28,353 nucleotides of DNA from JANQPA01 sp964628385 (GTDB lineage: Bacteria > Bacteroidota > Bacteroidia > Chitinophagales > Saprospiraceae): contig CAZVOD010000057.1 in the NCBI GenBank assembly GCA_964628385.1, forward strand, positions 1-28,353. The letters are read 5' to 3'. The notes below the pieces were generated by a model. The model had not been told where the DNA came from, ran no database searches, and was given only the letters and a program-made list of their open reading frames with translations. Every line of letters begins with the position of its first letter. Position 1 is the stretch's first letter. This document shows positions 1 through 6,726 of this stretch, piece after piece. A program made the position numbers and the translations under genes.

Positions 1-11
1 AGAATTTTCAA

Positions 12-509
12 ATGATTAGGTTTAATAATGTCAAAAAGGCCTCTTTTATTTTGGCTCTTCTTCCAATATTCACCATCTTCAATTGTTCTCCTATTAAGAG
101 AGAATCAGAAGGTTGTCTAGAGAAACTTGAAAAACTATACTCTGAATATTATGGGAATTTAAAAAAAGAGGTAGAAAGAGAAATAATTTTTATCGTAACA
201 GACTACGACTGCAATGTTTGTGTAAATTCAATCTATCCTTGGATAGACAATTTTGGCCAAGATGAGCAAGTAAAAGAGTTTAAACTGAGCGGTATATATT
301 TCTCGAGTGGTAGCTATCAGGTGTTTCAGGATATGATTGATAAGACCGAAAACAGTGTTCACTGGAAAGTGTATGACGATGGTATTCCTTTTTTTGATCA
401 AATACAGTCTTGTTATCCAGAAAAAAAAGGACCCTTTGCTCTTGAAGCCAGGGATGGAAATTTGAAAAGGATTTATTCAATAAATATTGAAAACTACAAT
501 TTTGATTAA
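12..509 (+). CDS. Thioredoxin-like CxxC lipoprotein, 165 aa
   Basis: The protein begins with a lysine-containing n-region and a hydrophobic stretch (about residues 10-24) ending in FNC, a plausible lipobox with Cys25 as the lipid-attachment site. A second feature is DCNVC at residues 66-70, a CxxC preceded by a hydrophobic strand (EIIFIVTDY). That is how the active site of thioredoxin-fold proteins usually sits after the first core strand. The length is near that of a minimal thioredoxin fold, and FALEARDGNLKRI near the C-terminus could be the late beta-hairpin. Inferred role: a membrane-anchored periplasmic redoxin-like protein. A cis-proline after the CxxC is not obvious, although GIPFF (about 125-129) may correspond. 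The next gene downstream (851) is another lipoprotein. The ATG at 12 is the first in frame; anything upstream is outside the window. An alternative is a Bacteroidota-specific lipoprotein whose CxxC is only structural. Confidence 0.6.
   Translation: MIRFNNVKKASFILALLPIFTIFNCSPIKRESEGCLEKLEKLYSEYYGNLKKEVEREIIFIVTDYDCNVCVNSIYPWIDNFGQDEQVKEFKLSGIYFSSGSYQVFQDMIDKTENSVHWKVYDDGIPFFDQIQSCYPEKKGPFALEARDGNLKRIYSINIENYNFD
22..51 (+). repeat. 30-bp direct repeat, copy 1 (in signal-peptide codons)
   Basis: Thirty bases covering codons 4-14 of the first lipoprotein gene are repeated exactly at 2075-2104. Here they encode the residues NNVKKASFI of the signal peptide. After position 51 the copies differ by one T (ATTTTGG here, ATTTGG there) and then diverge completely. 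Confidence 0.85.
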
Positions 510-518
510 CGCAAAAAC

Positions 519-707
519 TTAGAGCGGGTTTGGAATTTGCTTTTGATGCCGAAAATGCATTTAGGATGATGAAAATGAAGCTGTTTTTGAGTTTCATAGC
601 AGGGCTATGGAGCGAAAAAAAGCTGAAATATCTTGTCCCGCTGAAAGCGGGAAGCAGTATTCTAAATATATTTGCAAGCCAAAGGGTAAAATTTAAACAC
701 GCCCTTA
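519..707. repeat. MITE-like repeat element A with imperfect inverted ends
   Basis: The left end reads TTAGAGCGGGTTTGGAATTT, and the right end, read on the minus strand, starts TAAGGGCGTGTTTAAATTTT, so the ends are imperfect inverted repeats. The first 41 bases (519-559) recur exactly at 2017-2057. The right 37 bases (about 671-707) recur with about 31 matches at 24874-24910. A 7-bp stem with a GAA loop (636-652, CCCGCT/AGCGGG core) lies inside. The element starts 10 bases after the stop of the redoxin-like gene. A 69-codon frame at 530-739 lies mostly inside it and is not considered a gene. From 708 to 850 only AT-rich spacer is seen, so the whole 510-850 gap is this repeat plus spacer. No transposase is present, so this is a non-autonomous or structural intergenic repeat. 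Confidence 0.65.
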
Positions 708-850
708 TTGATAAAAAAGGGAAGCTGCTGTCACTGTAGAGGTTATTTATTCTTTAAAATAGCATTTAAGTGGATACATATATTTAATCAGCAGCTTCTC
801 AATACAAAAGCCTCGAAAGAGTATCTTTATTATTATTAACTATGTGATTT

Positions 851-2014
851 ATGAGCTATGTTAAAATAGTTATGCAAAAAACGCTCTGGTTTTGTCTATT
901 ATCATTGTTTTTTTGGAATTGTGATAAGGAAAGTGTCGGTTCCTCAGAGTCAGAATACCAGATTGATTCTTTCGGAATTTCTATTCCCTTTGAAGAAAAT
1001 ACTCTTTTTAGCAACAATTTCTACTTCAGTCAGCATCAAAACATTGATGGAATTGATTACCTCATAGGATACAACTTTAGATTGCATCAATTACATTGGT
1101 TTGATTTGAGCAGTCTAAAAGCTGTTAGAATTCAGAAGTTAGTCATAGAGGGTCCTGATGGTGTTCCGGACATACACTCTTTTTATGTGCATAACTTAGA
1201 CAGTATCTTTCTATTAAGTATGAGGTCTATAAAGCTAATAGATAAAGATGGGAATAGTAAAATGTCTGTTCCTATCAATTTCAGTGTGGTCAGAGAGCAA
1301 GGGGATATTGACTTCGAAAAGTATTTTATATATCATCCCCCCAATAGTACGGCGCCAATTTATTTTTCCTCAAAAAGGAGAAAATTATTCATGTCGGTCA
1401 AACCTAATGTACCAAGAGACTCGAGAGAAAAGTTTGATCATTCCTTATGCGTGAGCTATGATTTGGACAATGACTTATTTGAGTTTATACCTGTAAAGGT
1501 TCCCGAAGAATATCATGGTCAGTTTTTCCCTTTAGATAAGCCATTCATAAATTTCTCGGATGATCAGATTATCTACAATTTTTCATTTTCAAGTAAGATA
1601 TACACGTATGACCTTGACTCTAAATCTACCAGCATTTTTGAAGGTAAAAGTCAGCTCATTCCGAATAGTGTACCTGCTATGCCAGTGGAGGAATTAATTG
1701 ACCCAGACAAAGCCCTATTTCACGCAGTTACAAACTCAAGGTTTCAGAATGTTTATTACTCTGATAAATTTAACAGGTATTACCGATTAGCATTTGCTCC
1801 TGTGATTGAGAGCGAGGCAAGAAGGCAAAAAGGAAAGTCTGGTAGGATATTAATGTCCGTATTTGACAGTAACTTCAATTTGATGGATGAAATACTAATG
1901 AAAGGTAAATATTCAATCAGGGGACAAACTTTCATCAAGTCTAGTGGTGTTGTACTTTATCCTTTCACACAATATGCTAGTGAAGAAACGCTTAAGGCAA
2001 CGGTTTTTTATTAG
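851..2014 (+). CDS. DUF4221-like beta-propeller lipoprotein, 387 aa
   Basis: The N-terminus has a basic/hydrophobic stretch ending FFWNC, a lipobox-like motif with Cys24 (Cys17 if translation starts at the in-frame ATG at 872, which would leave a typical short lipoprotein signal). The body reads as repeated beta-strand segments with aromatic and Asp-rich turns. The stretch EGPDGVPDIHSFYVHNLDSI followed by a SIKLIDKDG segment resembles the propeller-type DUF4221 and 6-bladed propeller lipoproteins common in Cyclobacteriaceae and other Cytophagales. In such proteins EGP(D/N)G is followed by strands ending in DSIF. Inferred role: outer-membrane-anchored or periplasmic propeller of unknown ligand. 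It lies 341 bases after the redoxin-like lipoprotein gene, with repeat element A between them, so co-transcription is uncertain. Family assignment is by pattern recall only. Confidence 0.65.
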   Translation: MSYVKIVMQKTLWFCLLSLFFWNCDKESVGSSESEYQIDSFGISIPFEENTLFSNNFYFSQHQNIDGIDYLIGYNFRLHQLHWFDLSSLKAVRIQKLVIEGPDGVPDIHSFYVHNLDSIFLLSMRSIKLIDKDGNSKMSVPINFSVVREQGDIDFEKYFIYHPPNSTAPIYFSSKRRKLFMSVKPNVPRDSREKFDHSLCVSYDLDNDLFEFIPVKVPEEYHGQFFPLDKPFINFSDDQIIYNFSFSSKIYTYDLDSKSTSIFEGKSQLIPNSVPAMPVEELIDPDKALFHAVTNSRFQNVYYSDKFNRYYRLAFAPVIESEARRQKGKSGRILMSVFDSNFNLMDEILMKGKYSIRGQTFIKSSGVVLYPFTQYASEETLKATVFY

Positions 2015-2016
2015 AG

Positions 2017-2077
2017 TTAGAGCGGGTTTGGAATTTGCTTTTGATGCCGAAAATGCACAGATCCAAATACGCTCTTA
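2017..2077. repeat. Short repeat element B, 61 bp, with inverted ends
   Basis: Bases 2017-2057 equal the first 41 bases of element A (519-559). The right end, read on the minus strand, starts TAAGAGCGTATTTGGATCTG and pairs imperfectly with the left end TTAGAGCGGGTTTGGAATTT. It begins 3 bases after the stop of the DUF4221-like gene. It looks like an internally deleted relative of element A that kept both ends. Confidence 0.65.
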
Positions 2078-2104
2078 ATAATGTCAAAAAGGCCTCTTTT
2101 ATTT
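2075..2104 (+). repeat. 30-bp direct repeat, copy 2 (orphan gene-start relic)
   Basis: This is an exact copy of 22-51, the signal-peptide codons of the first gene, but with no start codon and no continuing homology. It joins directly to the right end of element B (the bases TTA at 2075-2077 belong to both). Read in the same frame it gives NNVKKASFIWARATTP and then unrelated residues. It is probably the remnant of a paralogous lipoprotein gene or a rearrangement junction. Confidence 0.7.
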
Positions 2105-2133
2105 GGGCCCGGGCAACTACTCCAAAGCGGTTT

Positions 2134-3192
2134 CTAGAAAGCGTCATAGCCTCCTTTACCCAGTATAGTCAGTAGCCGTTCCAGGTCTTCTTTGGTATGT
2201 AGGGCATTGAGTATTACTCTGGTGATAATGGGGGATTCAGGGCCTGGGTAAGGAAAAGCCGAGACCAATATATGATGATCATGAAGCAGTGGCGCAACAT
2301 CCTGGTTGGGTGTATAAAAAACAGGATGCATAGGCACATTTCTGAAAAGCTTTTTAACGATAGGTTTGGTGGAAAAAAACTCATGCAGTACTTTAAGTTG
2401 GTTGCGTTGTGCTTCAAAAAGGTCTTGTGCATGTAACCAGGCATACAGGTAAGCGGGAATAGCCGGAGAGGCTCCCCCAAAAAAATCCTGTTCCCAAATT
2501 TGGCGAATCAGCTCATTGCTGCCGGCGATAAATCCTGCCGGTGTACCAAGGGCTTTTCCCAGCGATCCCATAAAAATATATTGGAGATTGTTGCTTTGGT
2601 GTAGAGAAGCGCTGATGCCCGAGCCTTTATCGCCGATTAAGCCAATACTGTGCGATTCATCAATAATGATGATGAATTGCTGTTCGGCGGGCAGGGCCTT
2701 TAGCCAATTCCAGTGATATTGCTGTGCTTTTAATGGATCTATAGCATTACTGATCAGTACAATAGGCTGACCAGGCTTAATGGCCGAATATTCCAGCACC
2801 TGCCGAATCCATTCCTCGCGAATACCTTTGAATATATATTTCCTGTCGATTAATGCCGGATGTGCATCTGGGGCCGCCCATATTGGCCATTTCTTTGCTT
2901 CCAGATATCTAGATAATAATTGGCCGGCCAGTGTACCGGAGGAGATCGTAATGGCTGCTTCTGTGCCTATCCATCGGGCTAGAAATGTTTCTGCTTCTTC
3001 AAAGATACGTAGTCGAATATTGGAGCGCCTAGACCCGCCAAAATTAGTACCGTATTTGGAGATGCCTGCCAGCAGCAAGTCCTGGAAGGGCTTCAGGTGT
3101 GGAATTCCTAAATAAGCCGTTCCACTGAAATGTAGCCATTCCTGACCATCTGCCTGAGCGTTCCTACCGGGTAACTGACTTAGATGTAGCAT
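2134..3192 (-). CDS. PLP-dependent alpha-oxoamine-synthase-like aminotransferase, 352 aa
   Basis: Fold-type I PLP enzyme of the class II (AONS/KBL) group. Visible motifs are the glycine-rich SSGT cofactor-phosphate region (84-87), DAHPALID with His111 where the ring-stacking His of this family lies, IIDESHSIG with Asp178 and His181, and GSLGKALGTPAG with Lys213 as the Schiff-base lysine. At 352 residues it is somewhat shorter than the roughly 385-400 of BioF. It is the last gene of a tight minus-strand run: its start is 4 bases past the stop of the dipeptide epimerase, so the two are almost certainly co-transcribed. Its substrate is not evident. The position next to a dipeptide epimerase and an LD-carboxypeptidase argues for amino-acid or peptide metabolism rather than biotin synthesis, and no other biotin gene is present. 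I give no gene symbol for this reason. Confidence 0.85.
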   Translation of the reverse strand: MLHLSQLPGRNAQADGQEWLHFSGTAYLGIPHLKPFQDLLLAGISKYGTNFGGSRRSNIRLRIFEEAETFLARWIGTEAAITISSGTLAGQLLSRYLEAKKWPIWAAPDAHPALIDRKYIFKGIREEWIRQVLEYSAIKPGQPIVLISNAIDPLKAQQYHWNWLKALPAEQQFIIIIDESHSIGLIGDKGSGISASLHQSNNLQYIFMGSLGKALGTPAGFIAGSNELIRQIWEQDFFGGASPAIPAYLYAWLHAQDLFEAQRNQLKVLHEFFSTKPIVKKLFRNVPMHPVFYTPNQDVAPLLHDHHILVSAFPYPGPESPIITRVILNALHTKEDLERLLTILGKGGYDAF

Positions 3193-3196
3193 AGCT

Positions 3197-4213
3197 TCAG
3201 GTGGTCATTACAGCCCCAATTCCAGGCCTTTGATTATAAATAAATTTACCCTCTTCCAACTTTACACCATCCGCTGGGTCATATTTGATCAACAAGATGC
3301 TGTCAAGATCAGCATAATCGGCTAGCGGAAGTAGCTGAGCCGCCGCAGAAATAGCTACACTGGATTCGATCATACATCCCAACATAACTTTCAGTTTTAA
3401 GGCCCGGGCTTTTTTGATCATCTCTAGGGCCGGAGTAAGGCCGCCACACTTCATAATTTTTATGTTAACACCATGAAAGTGAGGAGCACATTTTTCTACA
3501 TCTTCCATTACCTGGCAACTTTCGTCTGCTATCAGCGGCAGTTGGCTGGCTAGCTTTACCCGGTCCATCTCCTCCATCTGATCAGGAGGAGTGGGTTGTT
3601 CGATGTACTCGACCTGCAGGGCCTTCATCGGGGCGCTGAGCTGTATCGTTTGTGCTGCTGACCAGCCCGTATTAGCATCGATCCTGAAGATAGCATCCGA
3701 GTTTTTTCTCAAAGTTTGAATGCGCTCCAGATCATCGCCTACTCCTAGCTTTATTTTGTAAATAGGCCAGGGCATTTCCATCATTTTTTCCAACATTTCC
3801 TCTTCTGTACCCCAACCGATAGTGTAGCTGCTCATGGGCGATTGCTCGATATCGAGGTCCCACAAACGATAAAGCGGCTTGTTATTTTTCTTACCATACC
3901 AATCGTACGCGGCAATATCCAATGCACACTGCAGCGGTGGGTGTTCGCCCAGTACGGGCCGGGCTGCTTGCCAGAATTGCTCCGGTGTTGTTAGCTGTAG
4001 CGCTTCCAGTTGGTTTTTTTGTTGTAAAAAAAAGTCCTGCAAGGCATCAATGTTGAGCTGATAATAGCTGGGTAAAGCTGCCTCACCAATACCAGTGATG
4101 CCATCATGGTGAAGAGATATGATCAAAACCGTTTGATGCATCCTGGAAGAATGGGTAATCCTGAAAGGGTGATTCAGCTCCAGCCTATATTTTTGAATAG
4201 ATAATTCGGGCAT
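3197..4213 (-). CDS. L-Ala-D/L-Glu-type dipeptide epimerase, 338 aa
   Basis: Enolase-superfamily member of the muconate-lactonizing subgroup, of the usual length. Visible catalytic features are the KIK pair at the end of the second barrel strand (Lys153, Lys155), three carboxylate metal ligands at RIDANTG (Asp179), EQP (Glu205) and ADES (Asp230), and the opposite-face base in IKIMKCGG (Lys255). The N-terminal capping domain (about 1-120) carries GIGEAALPSYY. Known members (YcjG in E. coli, YkfB in B. subtilis) epimerise L-Ala-D-Glu to L-Ala-L-Glu so that murein dipeptides can be degraded. The neighbouring LD-carboxypeptidase supports that role here. Other dipeptide specificities are common among Bacteroidota members and cannot be excluded. 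It is 4 bases upstream of the aminotransferase start and 9 bases downstream of the SRPBCC gene stop. Confidence 0.88.
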   Translation of the reverse strand: MPELSIQKYRLELNHPFRITHSSRMHQTVLIISLHHDGITGIGEAALPSYYQLNIDALQDFFLQQKNQLEALQLTTPEQFWQAARPVLGEHPPLQCALDIAAYDWYGKKNNKPLYRLWDLDIEQSPMSSYTIGWGTEEEMLEKMMEMPWPIYKIKLGVGDDLERIQTLRKNSDAIFRIDANTGWSAAQTIQLSAPMKALQVEYIEQPTPPDQMEEMDRVKLASQLPLIADESCQVMEDVEKCAPHFHGVNIKIMKCGGLTPALEMIKKARALKLKVMLGCMIESSVAISAAAQLLPLADYADLDSILLIKYDPADGVKLEEGKFIYNQRPGIGAVMTT

Positions 4214-4222
4214 ATCTTTCAG

Positions 4223-4732
4223 CTATTTTTCAATTGCTAACATAGCATTTCTTCTCAAAACCTGATTATTTGCCAAATAATAATTGAGGGATTCTTCCCA
4301 CTTTTTCATGCTTTTTTCAAAAAAAACTTCATAATAGGTTTCGATAAATTCGGCTCGCTTCTCATTCAAAGAAGTGAAAGTATAGTTGATATAAGTGCTG
4401 GAGCTCCCCCCTGACAAGGACGCTACCTGTATCTGGATTTTCAGGGCATACTCCTGATCACACAAAATGACATATTCAATATAGCGATCAGATATGCTGT
4501 AGGCCGTTACCATCCACGTATCCTGGCCATTTCCATTATGGGGAGTAACAAAAACGCAATCCTTTTCGATAAGGCCACTTTTGGAATAAATCATTTTATA
4601 ATCCCAGCCATCCAGCCACTCCTTTTGTCGCTCCGGACAAAGCAACGGAAATACTCTTGCGGCCGGAAAGGGATGCTCTTGCTGATAGTCAAAGCACTTG
4701 CGCAAAGAGGTGGTTTGTTCAAAGTGTTCCAT
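4223..4732 (-). CDS. SRPBCC/START-like ligand-binding-fold protein, 169 aa
   Basis: No signal peptide. The opening pattern (hydrophobic strand, then HPFPAARVFPLLCPERQKEW) resembles the start of SRPBCC/START-like domains, where a first strand is followed by a helix ending in a conserved Trp-containing turn. Later segments (DTWMVTAYSISDRYIEYVIL, then YINYTFTSLNEKRAEFIETY) read as alternating strands, followed by a long C-terminal helix with MKKWEESLNYYL. This fits the helix-grip fold, with the last helix closing a cavity. Ligand unknown. It sits inside the murein-peptide operon, 31 bases after the LD-carboxypeptidase stop and 9 bases before the epimerase start. Fold assignment is by eye only. 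Confidence 0.6.
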   Translation of the reverse strand: MEHFEQTTSLRKCFDYQQEHPFPAARVFPLLCPERQKEWLDGWDYKMIYSKSGLIEKDCVFVTPHNGNGQDTWMVTAYSISDRYIEYVILCDQEYALKIQIQVASLSGGSSSTYINYTFTSLNEKRAEFIETYYEVFFEKSMKKWEESLNYYLANNQVLRRNAMLAIEK

Positions 4733-4763
4733 GGTTCTTATTTTAATAGTTGTTAGTAGTCAA

Positions 4764-5801
4764 TTAAATCACGGCATTTTCAAGCAGCATCATTTGTTGA
4801 TTGCCGGTATCCAGGTTAGCATTGATGCCCACCGGAAGTACGCATTGATATTTGATGTGGCCAAAAGGATATCCATATTGTACCGGCTTCTGCAGCTTGG
4901 CCAGGCGATCTTCCAGCGTTTCTTCCAGACTTAGTGATTCATCTTCGGGATCAGGCTCGCAATCATGAAAAATCCCCAGCGCTATTCCATTGATTTGATC
5001 CATGGCAGTACTCTGCCTGAACTGCGTCAGCATACGGTCTACGCGGTAAGGTTTTTCTCCTACATCCTCCAAAAATAAAAGCGTATTGCTGGCCCTGAAA
5101 GCATAGGGAGTACCCGCCATCGCCACCAATACCGAAAGGTTTCTGCCCGCTAAAATACCGGAGGCAACACCGGCCCGGAAGGTCTTTGAGCTATAGTTGT
5201 TCTTGTTTTTAGCATTAGGATGTCCCTGCAGATCGATGGAATGTTCGTTCACACCTTCAAATAAAAGAGCGCGGATATGGCCGGCTGCATACGCATCGAT
5301 TGTTGAAGAACCCAGCGGCCCATGAAAACCCACCAGGCCCGTTCGTTGATAGATGGCATTGCTCAGTGCGGTTATGTCACTAAAGCCAATTAGTATCTTG
5401 GGATGGCGCCTGATGAGATCGTAATCTATTAACGGAAGCAAACGAGTACAGCCGTAGCCCCCCCGTACACACCAAATCGCTTTGATCTGAGGGTCGGCAA
5501 ACATGCTGTGAAGGTCTTCTAGGCGCTGCTCATCTGTCCCCGCATTGTAGCCGCGTTTAGCAGTTAGATAGCGCCCTTTTCTGACTCTTAAGCCTAAATC
5601 CTGAAGGTTCCTGACACTCTTTTGAACGGCAGAGGGAGGAGCGTAGCTGCCGGGAGTGATTAAACCTACCGTATCCCCTTTTTTTAGTCTTTCAGGTTTT
5701 ACGGTAGCCTGGCCTGTTTTGTTTTTTAAAGAAAACGGTGATACATTAAGTGAGCCAAGCAACATACCTGGCAATAATGCATTGAAAGTCCGACGTTTCA
5801 T
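4764..5801 (-). CDS. LD-carboxypeptidase (peptidase family S66), 345 aa
   Basis: Murein LD-carboxypeptidases remove the terminal D-Ala from tetrapeptides during peptidoglycan recycling. The S66 features are present: CVRGGYG (111-117), GFSDITALS with nucleophile Ser141, LFLEDVGE with Glu245, and the C-terminal YPFGH with His315, giving the expected Ser-Glu-His order. Residues 38-50 (ERLKKGDTVGLITPG) are the usual start of the mature family. The preceding 37 residues are an extension with MKRRTF followed by a short hydrophobic run, resembling a Tat-type signal, so the enzyme may act outside the cytoplasm, unlike E. coli LdcA. It is the first gene of the operon with the SRPBCC, epimerase and aminotransferase genes. 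Upstream (5802-6046) is a 245-base AT-rich gap with no gene seen. Confidence 0.9.
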   Translation of the reverse strand: MKRRTFNALLPGMLLGSLNVSPFSLKNKTGQATVKPERLKKGDTVGLITPGSYAPPSAVQKSVRNLQDLGLRVRKGRYLTAKRGYNAGTDEQRLEDLHSMFADPQIKAIWCVRGGYGCTRLLPLIDYDLIRRHPKILIGFSDITALSNAIYQRTGLVGFHGPLGSSTIDAYAAGHIRALLFEGVNEHSIDLQGHPNAKNKNNYSSKTFRAGVASGILAGRNLSVLVAMAGTPYAFRASNTLLFLEDVGEKPYRVDRMLTQFRQSTAMDQINGIALGIFHDCEPDPEDESLSLEETLEDRLAKLQKPVQYGYPFGHIKYQCVLPVGINANLDTGNQQMMLLENAVI

Positions 5802-6046
5802 GAGTTTTGGATATATGATTTATTACAGCGTACCCAAAAAAGAGAAAACAACAAAACAGCCCAGCTTTATCAGCTTTGTACTTAATAAAATGGGCTAATA
5901 CCTCTATAATGTAATGTTTTACTCAAGGGAAAAGCCTCCTATTGATGTTTTGATGGATTCTCTTTAATCAGTAAAGAAATTATTTACTATTATACGAAAA
6001 AAAATAGGATATGGTCGGTTTGAACTCAGAAAACTAATATAATTTT

Positions 6047-6577
6047 TCACTCTTTTTTTCCGGAGTCCTTTTCGCGGCGCAGCATTTCTGGATCAATATC
6101 GTAGTATTGGGCATTGACCTCTGAATAGCCAAAGGTAGCCTGCGGTAAGATTTTATTCAGTGCTTTGGAAACTGTCTTTAATTGCCTGGCCGGTAAGCTT
6201 ACAGATAGTTCATCGCCATCGGTCAGCTTGAAATAGATCGTGCCGTTTTTGGAAAATTGAAACCCAAAGGGCATTCTCTGTGTAACTACAGTGTATACCC
6301 AAACTACTTGCCTGGGAGCATTGGCCAATACATCCAGTAAAGGGTGAGTAGAAAATAATAGCTGTAAGCTTATTTTGTACACTAACCACAGGCCTATTCC
6401 AGTAATTATTATACCCAGTACGGTCAGGAAAACACTTGCTGCCCAGCTGTATACCCCCATCATAACGCCGGCGGCTATTAGCATAACAACAAAAAATAGC
6501 TTTAAACAGCCTTCTCTGATGATTCCTCTATGTATCATGTGGTAGGCCGGATGTTTGGAAAAGTCATCAAAGTTCAC
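6047..6577 (-). CDS. Two-helix membrane protein of unknown function, 176 aa
   Basis: Two strongly hydrophobic segments lie at about residues 26-45 and 48-70, separated by a very short turn, so the protein probably forms a membrane hairpin. The remaining hundred residues appear soluble: strands with QRMPFGFQFSKNGTIYF and DELSVSLPARQLKTVSKALN, and a charged C-terminal tail (REKDSGKKE). No catalytic motif is recognised. It is transcribed divergently from parE with 149 bases between the starts, and lies upstream of the LD-carboxypeptidase gene across a 245-base gap, so it is probably a separate transcription unit. Confidence 0.75.
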   Translation of the reverse strand: MNFDDFSKHPAYHMIHRGIIREGCLKLFFVVMLIAAGVMMGVYSWAASVFLTVLGIIITGIGLWLVYKISLQLLFSTHPLLDVLANAPRQVVWVYTVVTQRMPFGFQFSKNGTIYFKLTDGDELSVSLPARQLKTVSKALNKILPQATFGYSEVNAQYYDIDPEMLRREKDSGKKE

Positions 6578-6604
6578 GTACAGAAAAGCTTATGTTTAAA
6601 ACAA

Positions 6605-6639
6605 TTTGTTGAATGTCTGTGAGAATATGTTTAACTTTG
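6605..6639 (+). promoter_or_regulatory. Candidate Bacteroidota sigma-A promoter of parE
   Basis: TAACTTTG at 6632-6639 matches the Bacteroidota -7 consensus TAnnTTTG exactly. A TTTG at 6605-6608 followed by TTG (6609-6611) lies upstream at 20-23 bases, close to the expected 19-21 spacing of the -33 element. The predicted start of transcription near 6646 would leave a leader of about 80 bases before the parE ATG. Confidence 0.45.
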
Positions 6640-6726
6640 TAACAATAGCAGAGGTGAAAATGATCCTCAAATTACCTACATTGTTGTCAATTCGATAAAT
6701 ATTCTTTTGTGATACCTTAATTTATT

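Noticed and set aside
530..739. A 69-codon plus-strand frame
   Set aside because: It begins inside repeat element A and follows its sequence almost to its end; no ribosome site or family resemblance was seen, and its first bases recur at 2017-2057 without a matching gene.
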